This document shows, piece after piece, positions 55,559 through 64,000 of a DNA stretch of 64,000 nucleotides. The stretch lies in NCBI GenBank assembly GCA_963576725.1, contig OY755252.1, positions 58,913,841-58,977,840 on the forward strand. The letters are read 5' to 3'. Under the pieces are notes generated by a model that saw only the letters and a program-made list of their open reading frames with translations, was not told the origin of the DNA and did no database searches. The stretch's first letter is position 1. Every line of letters starts with the position of its first letter. The position numbers and the translations under genes were made by a program. This stretch comes from Azorinus chamasolen. Taxonomy: Eukaryota > Mollusca > Bivalvia > Cardiida > Solecurtidae.

Positions 55559-55699
55559 TTTTTGCTTTAATTAAGTCTAATTAAGTCTACAACAAACCAC
55601 TGTCACAACTATGATCTATCACAAACACTTTTTCCACATTTTAATATACAGTAATTCCACTGTAATGATTAGTTTCACAAAACAAACCATGCTTGGGAT

Positions 55700-55920
55700 G
55701 TTTAACTCTTTGTATATGCTTAAGTAACTTTGTCGTATGCTCTAATTGTCGTCTGCTGTTCAACTGGCGTCTGTAACATTTTCAAAACTATTAATTTCCT
55801 TCTGATTTTTTTGTTTGCCGAAGTTGAGCCCGAGTCACAAACAGTTTGAATCTCAGATCAGGCCCGACGTTTTGTCGGGCCTGATCTGGATCCAAACTGT
55901 TTGCATAGTTCATAAATGGC
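55700..55920. mobile_element. family E/G-like MITE
   Basis: TTTAACTCTTTGTATATGC, TCGTCTGCTG, and the hairpin CAGGCCCGACGTTTTGTCGG flanked by CAAACAGTTTGAATC/GGATCCAAACTGTTTGC. The right end is lost. Confidence 0.6.
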
Positions 55921-56175
55921 ATAAAATCCACCATAGCGTAAACTTGCAGTTTTCATTCAGCTCAAATCAACAAATAGGATACACAAGCACCCTAGGTCAA
56001 TACACACACAGCTATCACACTTCAGTGGGTTTTTCACGACCAGCTATTTTTGTACCAATTATATGTCGCAAGCCGACAAAGATTACGGACAGTCTTACTC
56101 AACTGCTACTTCAGATTATAACCTTTTGCACTAAGACTTAGCCCCTCTCCCATTATAAGCTACCTGACTGGCATT

Positions 56176-56643
56176 TTAACCCTTTACTCCATGGATTGTT
56201 TCTGTCAGAAATAATGATGTCATTAATTAGATTAATTTGTTATAATAGCACATTGACATCTTGGTTTTTGCAATGGCAGAAACTGTAGAATCCTAGTTAA
56301 CCCTTTCCCTGTTCTGTATTTCTTCCAAATTTCAATACCTACTGAATATTCATGGACAAAATATTTATAATGAAATATTGAAGGTGGAACATTGCAGCCA
56401 TTTCAGAAAGTAGAGAAACGAATTCTACCAAATTCCATTGGCAAACAGAGTAGACCCTGATCAGACCTCTCCTCTAGGAGCCGTCTGATCTGGGTCTACT
56501 CTGTTTGCAAATGCGTGAAAACACGTTTCTATGAGGGAAAGGGCTATATAATAAGCAAACAGAGCAGACTTACAGGAACCGTCTGATCTGGGTCTACTCT
56601 GTTTGCAAAGGCATAGAAAGGCATAATTGGAGAAAAGGGTTAA
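56176..56643. mobile_element. family A MITE hosting a family B MITE
   Basis: TTAACCCTTTACTCCATGGAT..CTGTAGAATCCTAG|B|ATATAATAAGCAAACAGAGC.. to GAGAAAAGGGTTAA. Confidence 0.75.
56297..56547. mobile_element. family B MITE (nested)
   Basis: TTAACCCTTTCCCTGTTCTG to TATGAGGGAAAGGGCTA; hairpin arms partly mismatched (GACCTCTCCTCTAGGAGCCG). Confidence 0.83.
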
Positions 56644-56694
56644 TTGAATTGGACCCAGATGAGACACCATGTAACTTCCCATATCTTTAACCCT

Positions 56695-56924
56695 AATAAC
56701 CCATTACCTCATACACTATTTTTAGATCCTACCTCTTTGAATAAATCTATCGAAAAGGAGCATTTATTTGTGAAAAGGAAAATTTTAGAATCGTGTAGTT
56801 TTTAAACCTTTGTGATAAATACAGCATTTGTTCCTATGGAGCAAATGCTCTACTTATAACAATGGTTTCAGAAAGTGACTTTTACAGAGGCGCCAAAAGG
56901 CGTCAATATGAGAGCATGGGTTAA
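56695..56924. mobile_element. family C MITE
   Basis: AATAACCCATTACCTCATACAC to ATGAGAGCATGGGTTAA; hairpin GCATTTGTTCCTATGGAGCA. Confidence 0.8.
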
Positions 56925-57048
56925 ATCCCTGTTCCAAATTTCAATACCTACTGAATATTCATGTTCAGCAAATGCTTTATTTATCACAATAGTTTCAAAA
57001 ACCTTTTAGAGGCGTCAAAAGGCGTCAATATATGGGAATAGGTTAAAA
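56921..57048. mobile_element. B-C chimeric remnant
   Basis: TTAAATCCCTGTTCCAAATTT..AATATTCATG (B), joined to AGCAAATGCTTTATTTATCAC..GGGAATAGGTTAA (C). Confidence 0.55.
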
Positions 57049-57277
57049 AAGTTTTGAAAAACTTTGCATCTGCTCCAATTCTTCAAGTACCTTCTCTTTC
57101 AGTCTTTTTCAAAAACCAAAGTCTGAGGTTCAAACAGATTGGATCCTGTTTAAACATCTTGTTACTCTGTGTCTCATCTGGATCCAAACTGTGTGTGAGT
57201 CATCACAAAATGGTCCAAAATGTTGAAAGAGTACAATAACAATCGCATCTGCGAAAAATGTTGTCTGCTTCAAATTA

Positions 57278-57606
57278 CAGTAAAACTTCATTATATCAAA
57301 CTTCATTGGACTAAACATGTACAAATTAGTTCGAGATAACACTCTAAGTTATCTGATTTCTTATCTGGACAATTTCTCAAGTTCACAGCTTAATGCAGGT
57401 CTAAAGTAATGCTGAAAGCTCCCGTAGGAGCTATCAACATTACTTTAGACCTGCAGATCTAGCTGTCACATGTGTTTCTAAGATATGCGTAGAAAAAGAT
57501 TTTAGAACAATGTTGTATTGCAAGTTTTGGAAGGACTGAACTTTTAGTTTGAGTTATTCCAAAGTTCGAGTTTATAATCCCAGTTTGAGAGATCGAAGTT
57601 CAACTC
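57278..57606. mobile_element. P element (TA-type)
   Basis: CAGTAAAACTTCATTATATC and ..GAGATCGAAGTTCAACTC; hairpin CTAAAGTAATGCTGAAAGC. The right TA is retained as CTA. Confidence 0.72.
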
Positions 57607-57935
57607 TATCTGCTTCAATTTCTCATCCATGCCTTTCAAAATATTTTCATCATATTCCCAATGCTCCAATATTCTTGATAAAGACGAGAAATGAAGAATT
57701 ATAAGACTGTGGCCTAATAAATGCATGACAGCCAGTGAAATGCAGTGAGAAAAAAACACTTGAACTGACACTGCATGTGATTCATAATCAAGCTTCATTA
57801 TACTAAGCCAAGAAATATTCTTTGAATGCGGAAAACAAGTGTAGTGGCATAATTATGTAATCAGTCTGGGTCAGCACTGTTTGTCATTCAAAATTGTCTT
57901 GCAAATGACTCTTTCATACTGAATGGATTCTATTA

Positions 57936-58173
57936 TTAACTCTTTACTCCATAAATACAAATTTCTACTCATTTTCAAACAGGGTAGACCCAGATCAGAT
58001 GGGAGCCGTCTCAGATAAGAGTTTGCTCCGTTTGCTTATGAAATAATATGGATATGATTCTACTATTTATGGCGAGGCTAACAATTCTCGTGTTTATATG
58101 CCATTATAACAATTAATATTCATGATGTCATTATTTCTTATATGAAATGAATATTCATGGAGTAAAGGGTTAA
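57936..58173. mobile_element. TTAA-type MITE, family A
   Basis: TTAACTCTTTACTCCATAAAT to ATATTCATGGAGTAAAGGGTTAA; one hairpin arm is shortened (GATGGGAGCCGTC). Confidence 0.83.
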
Positions 58174-58182
58174 CCCCAAACC

Positions 58183-58223
58183 TGGGGGTGGGGGTGGGGG
58201 TGGGGGTGGGGGTGGGGGGGGGC
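58183..58223 (+). repeat. (GGGGGT)n G-quadruplex-capable tract
   Basis: Five GGGGGT units then G9, i.e. at least six runs of five or more G. It lies about 2.6 kb upstream of the exon 1 ATG on the template side. Confidence 0.85.
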
Positions 58224-58276
58224 ATCACCGGTAATAATACAGGTAATAAGTTAGCTCATTAGGACTCAATCTGTGT

Positions 58277-58502
58277 TTAACCCTTCGCTTACTGAATTTT
58301 AAAATACATTTCTCCTTCTTTACTCATGCCCTGTTGTAGAATTACATATATCTTCACTGTGTACAAGTATTTCACTATGAAATCACTGCTGTGGAATGCA
58401 CTGGTTGCACAATCAACTTGTAAATAGTGCAGGCGCCGTCTCATCTGGGTCTTCACTATTTACAGGTAGGTATATTGACGCGAATAGCAAGCGAAGGGTT
58501 AA
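58277..58502. mobile_element. TTAA-type MITE, family D, shortened hairpin
   Basis: TTAACCCTTCGCTTACTGAAT to AGCAAGCGAAGGGTTAA; the GAGACAGCTCCTGC arm is lost (GCAGGCGCCGTCTCATC). Confidence 0.83.
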
Positions 58503-58532
58503 GTCAGTAATTCTTAACCCATTGAATTTCTT

Positions 58533-58764
58533 ATTAACCCATTCCCTCATATTGACGCCTTTTGACGCCTCTGTAAAAGTCACTGTATAAAACAATTGTG
58601 ATAAATAAGGCATTTGCTCCTATAGGAGCAAATGCTCTATTTATCACAATGGTTTCAAACTACACAATTCTAACATTTTCCTTTTCTCTAGTTATAATGC
58701 TCTTTTTTGGTAGATTTATTCAGAGTGGCTGGATTTAAAAATAGCCTATGAGGGAATGGGTTAA
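58533..58764. mobile_element. TTAA-type MITE, family C'
   Basis: TTAACCCATTCCCTCATATTG to GAGGGAATGGGTTAA; intact hairpin. Confidence 0.87.
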
Positions 58765-58893
58765 GCAGATTGAACGAATAAGAAATACATCAGAACTGCT
58801 CCAAATCAGAATTTGAACAAACATGATTTTTTACAGAAAATAAGAGTCAAATCTCAACTCATCATATGGAAAAGAAATGAAAATTCAACTTAC

Positions 58894-58959
58894 ATCAACA
58901 CCGAGTATTTTGGATGATGTGCCTTCTTCAGTATGTCCATTTTTGCTAACAGTTCTCAT
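58894..58959 (-). CDS. possible upstream coding exon (unconfirmed)
   Basis: This is a 22-codon open segment starting ATG (MRTVSKNGHTEEGTSSKILG then VD) and ending at a consensus donor, GTAAGT, in phase 0. It lies in one of the few non-MITE patches upstream of exon 1 on the gene strand. It could be spliced to CAAAAAATG at exon 1 in frame. There is no homology signal, so this is inference only. Confidence 0.2.
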
Positions 58960-59067
58960 AAAATTGGTGCAAAACAATCGCAAAAATGAAAAGATGACCC
59001 CATTTAAGCTTGACAAATGTCAAATGTTATCAACAATAACCTTTAACCCTAACTTCAGCGGTCTAAT

Positions 59068-59270
59068 TTAACCCTTACAACACTGGATTTTCAAATGGAC
59101 TATTCCAAAATTCAAATAGGTCATTAGCTTACGGTGAATATTTAGGGATTTTTCTGAAGAAAAGTGTAACATGACAAACAGTGCAGACCCTGATGAGAGG
59201 GCTCCTCTAGGAGCCCTCTCATCTGGGTCTGCACTGTTTGCAAAGGACTGTTTAGTGACTTGTGGGTTAA
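59068..59270. mobile_element. TTAA-type MITE, family H (best copy)
   Basis: TTAACCCTTACAACACTGG to AGTGACTTGTGGGTTAA; core ACAAACAGTGCAGACCCTGA, hairpin GAGAGGGCTCCTCTAGGAGC. Confidence 0.8.
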
Positions 59271-59279
59271 CTCTTGTGG

Positions 59280-60200
59280 CTTGAGCAATCTAATTTTAGA
59301 TGAGTAGCATAAACTGACCTATAGATACACAAAACATGGAAAATCCCTCAATCCCATCATGCTTCAAACTCATCTGAATTCGGGAAACCAATAAACAGGC
59401 ACTGACAAACAGTGTACATCCAGATCAGAGGGTTGCTTTCAGGTCTACACAGTTTGTCATTTAAAATCCTCGAGAAAATTTAATCATTTCGTTCTGAATT
59501 GAATTTGTACTAAAGCAATGGTGAACCATTTCATCTTAACAAATCCAGCACGCGTAGGGTACACTTGTGGACCCCATAACCCTTTCAGCCCCTATTAATT
59601 TTCAAAGTGGACTAGTCTATCAGTGTATAACTGCAGAGTCTACTCAGTATGGAAAGCTGACCCCTTTACTCTATAAGTATGCCTTTCTATGGAGTGGTAT
59701 TTGGGTCAAAATTATAGTTATGATTTTACTAAGTTTATACTGTTATCTACATATGCTAGTTGTTAATTTAGATCTCATTTCGATGTTGTTAAATACAATT
59801 TATCTATTTAAACTTTTAATTGTCTTTTCCGTATTTCAAATATCTTATATTTCATTCACAATCTAAGAAGCTAGCCGCCTTATTCTACATGCCTCATTCC
59901 ATATTCTTCATTCTATATTCTTAATTCTTATCGCTAAACGCTAAATGTTTCAACTCAAATTATTACGAAACTAACTCACCAAATACTAGCTCTAGCTACA
60001 AGTACTCGATGACAACGTTAAACGGTATTAGATCATTGTTAATCATTGAAAATCATTGTTATGTACAGAATATAAAGCATTTATTTTGTTTAAATCTCAT
60101 ATTTGCTGAAGCTGAACAGCTGGCCTTCAAATTAGGGATGTCGAAATAACTATAATTTTGACCCAAATACCGCTCCATACTTTCTATGACTTCTATGATT
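59280..60200. other. upstream AT-rich sequence, no supported gene
   Basis: A worn H core is at 59400-59480 and TAACCCTTTCAGCCCC is at 59578. The plus-strand ORF at 59567-59866 is hydrophobic only because the DNA is AT-rich; no domain or codon signal. Confidence 0.35.
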
Positions 60201-60204
60201 CTTC

Positions 60205-60612
60205 GAGATCAATAGTCTTGATTTTATTAGTTTTGAAAAATTGAATACTGCTTGACCCATTCCCACTTAGGCTATTTTAGAACTAACCTCTTTGATTAAA
60301 TCTACCAAAAAGGAGCATTAACTAGAGAAAAGGAAAAAATTAGAATTGTGTAGTTTTGAAACCATTGTGATAAATAGAGCATTTGCTCCTATGGAGCAAA
60401 TGCTCTATTTATCACAATGGTTTCATAAAGTGACTTTTACAGAAGCGTCAAAAGGCATCAATATGCGGGAATGGGTTAAGCCGGTGCTAGTGGGTGTGAG
60501 TGGTGTTGCACTTTTAATTACTACTCACGAACAGACTCAATAAAACCGAGTCTGCAATTTTCTCTTTTTACATTTCTACTTTTGCTTTCAAGGGATCACC
60601 CATTTTCAGAAT
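60205..60612. repeat. dispersed repeat, first copy, split by a family C MITE
   Basis: GAGATCAATAGTCTTGAT..GAATACTGC|C MITE|GCCGGTGCTAGTGGGTGTG..AATAAAACCGAGTCTGCAAT..GGATCACCCATTTTCAG. Confidence 0.8.
60252..60478. mobile_element. TTAA-type MITE, family C, with empty site present nearby
   Basis: TTGACCCATTCCCACTTAGG to ATGCGGGAATGGGTTAA. The paralogous repeat at 60735 has CTGCTTAAGCC with no insert. Confidence 0.88.
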
Positions 60613-60689
60613 ACAGCAGATGTTAAGTGCTTGTGTGGCGGCTGTAAAAAGTCGCCCCATACTTCATTCTCAGTGTTGTTATATTTTCT

Positions 60690-60870
60690 GTTCTTTTGGG
60701 ATCAATAGTCTTGATGTTATAAGTTGAATACTGCTTAAGCCTGTGCTAGGGGATGTGAGTAGTGTTGCACTTTTAATTACTACTCATGATCAGACTCAAT
60801 AAAACCGAGTCTGCAATTTTCTCTTTTTACATTTCTACTTTTGCTTTCAAAGGATCACCCATTTTCAGGA
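60690..60870. repeat. dispersed repeat, second copy (uninterrupted)
   Basis: GGGATCAATAGTCTTGATG, GAATACTGCTTAAGCCTGTG and AATAAAACCGAGTCTGCAAT, then GGATCACCCATTTTCAGG. Only a few mismatches to the first copy over the shared 130 bp. Confidence 0.85.
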
Positions 60871-60874
60871 TTTA

Positions 60875-61042
60875 GATGAATTTCTATGACATGTGAATAC
60901 ATGAATTTTTGGACATGATAGCTATATCATTTCATAAGCAAATAGTGTAGACTCTGATTGCACAGCTCTAACAGGAGTTGTCTGATCTAGGTCTTACCCT
61001 GCAAAGGTGTTAAAAGGGCATATCTATGGAGTAAAGGGTCAA
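60875..61042. mobile_element. degenerate family A MITE
   Basis: GACATGTGAATACATGAATTT, core AATAGTGTAGACTCTGATTG, end ATGGAGTAAAGGGTCAA. Confidence 0.6.
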
Positions 61043-61212
61043 TTAATATATCAATTGCATTATTCACCGAAACAATTAATTTTTAAACTCTCAATCAGTA
61101 TATATCAACATTTCCGGTTCCAATATGAGAGTTTTGATTAATAATACCTGGTTATCTCTCTTCCTTGTATAAGAGTACCACATTGCAATGTTATCTTTAT
61201 ATTTTTGTACTT

Positions 61213-61440
61213 TTAACCCTTTACCTGACAGAGAACCTTTAACACCTTCGCAAACAGAGTAGACCCAGATCCTTTCCTCCATATAAAAGCCTTTTCACGA
61301 CTTTACAAACAGTGTAGAGCCAGATCAGATGGCTCCTATAGGAGCAGTATGACCAGGTCTACTCTAGCTGTTTGCTTACAGAATGATCATAGATCTGATT
61401 CTAATGTTTCTGCCATGGCCAAGGTTATTCCTGCATAATA
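61213..61440. mobile_element. rearranged family A MITE
   Basis: TTAACCCTTTACCTGACAGAG..AGACCCAGAT, then a second left end CCTTTCCTCCATATAAAAGC and a complete core. Confidence 0.6.
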
Positions 61441-61691
61441 ACCCTTTCCCTGTTCTGCGTTTATTTCAAATTTCAATACCTACTGAATATTCATGGACAT
61501 AATAGTTGTAATGAAATATGGAAGGTGGAACACTGTAGCCTTATTTTTTAGAAATTACAGAAATAAGTCTAGATATATCAAATTCCTGATTAACAAACAG
61601 AGCAGATTCTGATCAGACGGCTCCTAAAGGAGCCATCTGATCTGGGTCTACTCTGTTTGAAAATGCGTGAAAATATGAGGGAATGGGTTAA
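61437..61691. mobile_element. TTAA-type MITE, family B
   Basis: ATAACCCTTTCCCTGTTCTG to TATGAGGGAATGGGTTAA; hairpin GACGGCTCCTAAAGGAGCCA. Confidence 0.83.
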
Positions 61692-61975
61692 TAAATATCC
61701 AGTTTATAAATATTCATACAGCCGTTAATTAACTGGTAAAGAGTTATATAAATATGGGATCGGATCTAAAAATAACCTATGGGGGAAAGGGTTAAGAGAG
61801 GATTTATTGTACAAACAAAAGAAGGCCATTTTATGGTGTACATAAAATTGTTACAATCTCATAAACTATAAATGCTAGATGTACGCGCGACAGTTATTAT
61901 GCATTTATTTGTTGTCCTACCCTAACTCCCCTAAATAGGCAAACACCAATTCTCTCTATGGCTTTGTAAAGCTGA

Positions 61976-62248
61976 TTAACCCTTTACTCCATAAATATGC
62001 CTTTTCACGCCTTTGCAAACAGAGTAGATCCAGATCAGTAAGCAAACAGTAGACCCAGATCAGATGGCTCCTATAGGAGCCATCTGATCAGGGTCTGCTC
62101 AGTAATGCTTGCTTATGAAATGATCGTAAGATATATTTCAACAGCTTCTGTCATGGCCAAAAACTCACGTGTCACCATAAAAATGAATCGGATCAATATT
62201 CATGATGTCATTATTTCTTACATGAATATTCATTGAGTAAAGGGATAA
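61976..62248. mobile_element. family A MITE with duplicated core arm
   Basis: TTAACCCTTTACTCCATAAAT; GTAGATCCAGATCAGTAAGC, then a second AGTAGACCCAGATCAGATGG; end TTGAGTAAAGGGATAA. Confidence 0.8.
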
Positions 62249-62289
62249 GTAAATATTGCACCATTTTGAGAAAAAAATGTTTTTTGAAA

Positions 62290-62505
62290 AAATCTTTGCA
62301 GAGTAGACCCAGATCAGACGGCTCTCAGCAATGTACCTGGAGCCGTCTGCTCTGTTTGCTTATGATATAATATAGATATGAGTCTATAGTTTCTACCATA
62401 GCCAAAAAGTACTGTGTCCATTTGCTATTATAACAATTAATCAAATTAATATTGATGATGTCATTATTTCTTACATAAATAATCATGGAGGATTATCTAA
62501 GGGTT
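62290..62505. mobile_element. family A MITE, left end lost
   Basis: AGAGTAGACCCAGATCAGACGG, separated arms GACGGCTC..GGAGCCGTC, ATGATGTCATTATTTCTTAC, AGGGTTAA. Confidence 0.7.
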
Positions 62506-62575
62506 AAAGCATGATCATGCACTTTTGCAATGCACTTTACCTAACATGTACATCTGCGACACTACAGTGAATCAT

Positions 62576-62806
62576 TTCACCCTTTCCTCCATAAATACGC
62601 CTTTTTACCCCTCTATAAAAATCACCTATTGAAACCATTGTGATAAATAGAGCATTTGCTCCTATAGGAGCAAATGCTCTATTTATCACAATGGTTTCAA
62701 ACTACAAAATTCTAAAATTGTCCTTTTCTCTAGTTTAAATGCTCCTTTTCGGTACATTTATTAAAAAAGGTTGGATCTAAAAATAGCCTATGAGGGAATG
62801 GGTTAA
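62576..62806. mobile_element. TTAA-type MITE, family C
   Basis: TTCACCCTTTCCTCCATAAAT to GAGGGAATGGGTTAA; perfect hairpin. Confidence 0.85.
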
Positions 62807-62829
62807 GCTTTGTCAATATCATAGAAACT

Positions 62830-63084
62830 TTAACCCTCTACAGGCCATGAATAATCATGCACAAAATATTTATATCATGAATTATCAATTTTTATAATGG
62901 CACCTGAACATATATAAGAATATTAAAATTTTGGTCATGGTAGAAACTGTGAAATCAGATCTATAATTTTTCAAAAGCAAACAGAATGGATCCTGATTAG
63001 ACAGCTACTATAGTAGCCATCTGAACTGGGTCTACTCTGTTCGCAAAGATTATAGAAAGGCGTATTCATGGAGTAAAGGGTTAA
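62830..63084. mobile_element. TTAA-type MITE, family A
   Basis: TTAACCCTCTACAGGCCATG to ATGGAGTAAAGGGTTAA; hairpin ACAGCTACTATAGTAGCCAT (compensated arm change). Confidence 0.83.
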
Positions 63085-63206
63085 TGCTATCCGGATCATG
63101 ACATGTTAGATCTAATTCATCACTTTCTGTCTTGGTTAAATACTCATGTATTCATACGCATGAGGTCATCACTTGTGACGTGAATATTCATGGAGCAAAG
63201 GGTTAA
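63085..63206. mobile_element. family A right-half remnant
   Basis: TTAGATCTAATTCATCACTT..ATATTCATGGAGCAAAGGGTTAA. Confidence 0.6.
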
Positions 63207-63415
63207 CCCTTTCCCTGTCCAATATTCATGCAAGAATAATTTTTATAATGGCATTTGTACACACGATCTTTTGACTTAGGCAGAAACTGTGGAATCAGAT
63301 TTATACTATACCATAAGCAAACAGAGCAGACCCAGACCAAGATGGCTCCTACAGGGTCTGGGTCTAACCTGTTTGCAAAAGCGTGAAAAAGTTTTTACAT
63401 GAGGGAAAGGGTTAA
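63203..63415. mobile_element. TTAA-type MITE, family A/B
   Basis: CCCTTTCCCTGTCCAATATTC to ACATGAGGGAAAGGG, sharing TTAA at both ends with neighbours. Confidence 0.82.
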
Positions 63416-63663
63416 CCCTTTCCCTCATACAAACATGTTTTCAATTGCATTTGCAAACAGAGTAGACCCAGATCAGACGGCTCCTAGAGGAGCCGTCTGA
63501 TCAGGGTCTGCTCTGTTTGCTAATAGAATTTGATAGATTTGTTTCTTTGCTTTCTAAAATGTCTACAAATATTCCACCTTCCATATATCTTTATAACTAT
63601 TTTGTTAATGAATATTCAGTAGGTATTGAAATTTGGTCCAGTACAGAACAGGGAAAGGGTTGA
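63412..63663. mobile_element. TTAA-type MITE, family B
   Basis: CCCTTTCCCTCATACAAACA to ACAGAACAGGGAAAGGGTTGA; perfect hairpin GACGGCTCCTAGAGGAGCCG. Confidence 0.85.
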
Positions 63664-63800
63664 GTGGTCTTTGTAGACATAAAGTCAAGATTTTTTAATG
63701 GCGTGAAATAATGCTTTCGTGATATATTTCTGTTTCCTTAAGTCATACAAATCATGAATTCTCTATCGAAATCTCAGTCATAATTTACCAGTTTGAACAC

Positions 63801-64000
63801 TTAACCTTTTCAGCGCCCAATTTCTAATTGTCGTCTGCAATCAATTTTTTTTAAATCATTCGGTACAATAAGGAAATTAGATAAATAAATGCAAATTTCA
63901 AAGGAATAAAGCACAGATATAGAAATACTCTGAGATGGAGACAAAAGATGAAGTCTCTGATCAGACACACCCATAAAAAGGCGGCGTCTGACCTGGGACT
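63801..64000. mobile_element. TTAA-type MITE, family G, cut by the window edge
   Basis: TTAACCTTTTCAGCGCCCAAT, ATTGTCGTCTGCAATC, GATCAGACAC..GGCGGCGTCTG; inverse orientation to the copies at 31666 and 32037. Confidence 0.78.

Noticed and set aside
59567..59866. A hydrophobic 99-codon plus-strand ORF as a membrane protein
   Set aside because: AT-rich composition gives Ile/Leu/Tyr-rich frames; no motif and it begins in MITE-derived sequence.
362..64000. CRISPR array, because of many short palindromic repeats
   Set aside because: Repeats are irregularly spaced, have TTAA or TA target duplications and different bodies; the gene is eukaryotic with introns.
3037..64000. tRNA or rRNA genes
   Set aside because: No cloverleaf with A/B-box consensus and no rRNA-like segment was seen; hairpins found are single long stems of MITEs.

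Overview
This is eukaryotic, AT-rich, intron-dominated DNA. It most resembles a mollusc, probably a bivalve. That call rests on two things: interspersed repeats that begin AACAAGAG and end in a hairpin plus GCTAAAAA or ATAAAAA, with TGACCTTGACC core repeats (familiar from bivalve genomes), and an animal-type potassium channel gene. There is no bacterial-style gene organisation, and almost every stop-to-stop ORF is a by-product of a repeat.

ONE GENE. The minus strand carries 15 exons of a Slo2 (KCNT, Slack/Slick) sodium-activated-type potassium channel, from 55558 down to 6990. The exons join in a consistent reading phase and encode 602 residues: a short N-terminus, S1 to S4, S5, the pore with filter TVGYGD (exon 9), S6, and a complete first RCK gating domain. 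The second RCK domain is not in the window, so the gene runs off the left edge. Its introns are 1 to 16 kb long. A possible extra 5' exon lies at 58894-58959.

EVERYTHING ELSE is mostly transposable-element sequence, which fills introns to within 10-50 bp of splice sites. Family labels used below: (i) TTAA-flanked MITEs with CCCTT...AAGGG ends, which is piggyBac-type end grammar. A starts CCCTTTACTCCAT; B runs CCCTTTCCCTCATAT to GAACAGGGAAAGGG; C starts CCCTTTCCTCCATAGG and has a GCATTTGCTCC hairpin; C' is C read from the CCCATTCCCTCATAT end; D starts CCCTTCGCTTGC; E starts CCCTTTCGCTGCC; G starts CCCTTTCACCGCC; H has an AGAGGGCTCC hairpin. A, B, D, E, G and H share a related central hairpin (GCAAACAG.GTAGACCCAGAT). 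(ii) F, a MITE with CAGAGgtcCAGATAA termini and a TTTAGAATCGTCTC hairpin. (iii) TA-flanked Tc1/mariner/pogo-like elements: P (CAGTTGAACTTCGATATC), J (CAGTAAAACCTCTCTA), a 1007-bp CAGTGAAACCTCGG element and a 340-bp CAGTGCTCCCTCCC element. (iv) HN, Helentron/HINE-like elements (AACAAGAG, core tandem repeats, GACGGACG microsatellite, 3' hairpin, TAAAAA), every one in the same orientation, antisense to the gene. (v) One hAT-like element with a perfect 8-bp target duplication. (vi) Foldbacks, minisatellites and simple repeats.

LAYOUT. 1-7 kb: MITEs, three HN/TA elements and a GCGTATG-rich block. 7-8.1 kb: exons 15 and 14. 8.1-24.2 kb: a 16-kb intron with a CpG-rich ACGT block (11.25-11.95 kb), a 1.85-kb HN array and a 25-copy minisatellite. 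24.2-36.2 kb: exons 13 to 6, the dense part of the gene. 36.2-55.5 kb: exons 5 to 1, separated by MITE-filled introns with the hAT-like and pogo-like elements. 55.6-64 kb: upstream MITE-rich DNA with no supported gene. Nested and abutting insertions, including two internal empty-site comparisons, give a relative chronology and show TTAA target use directly.
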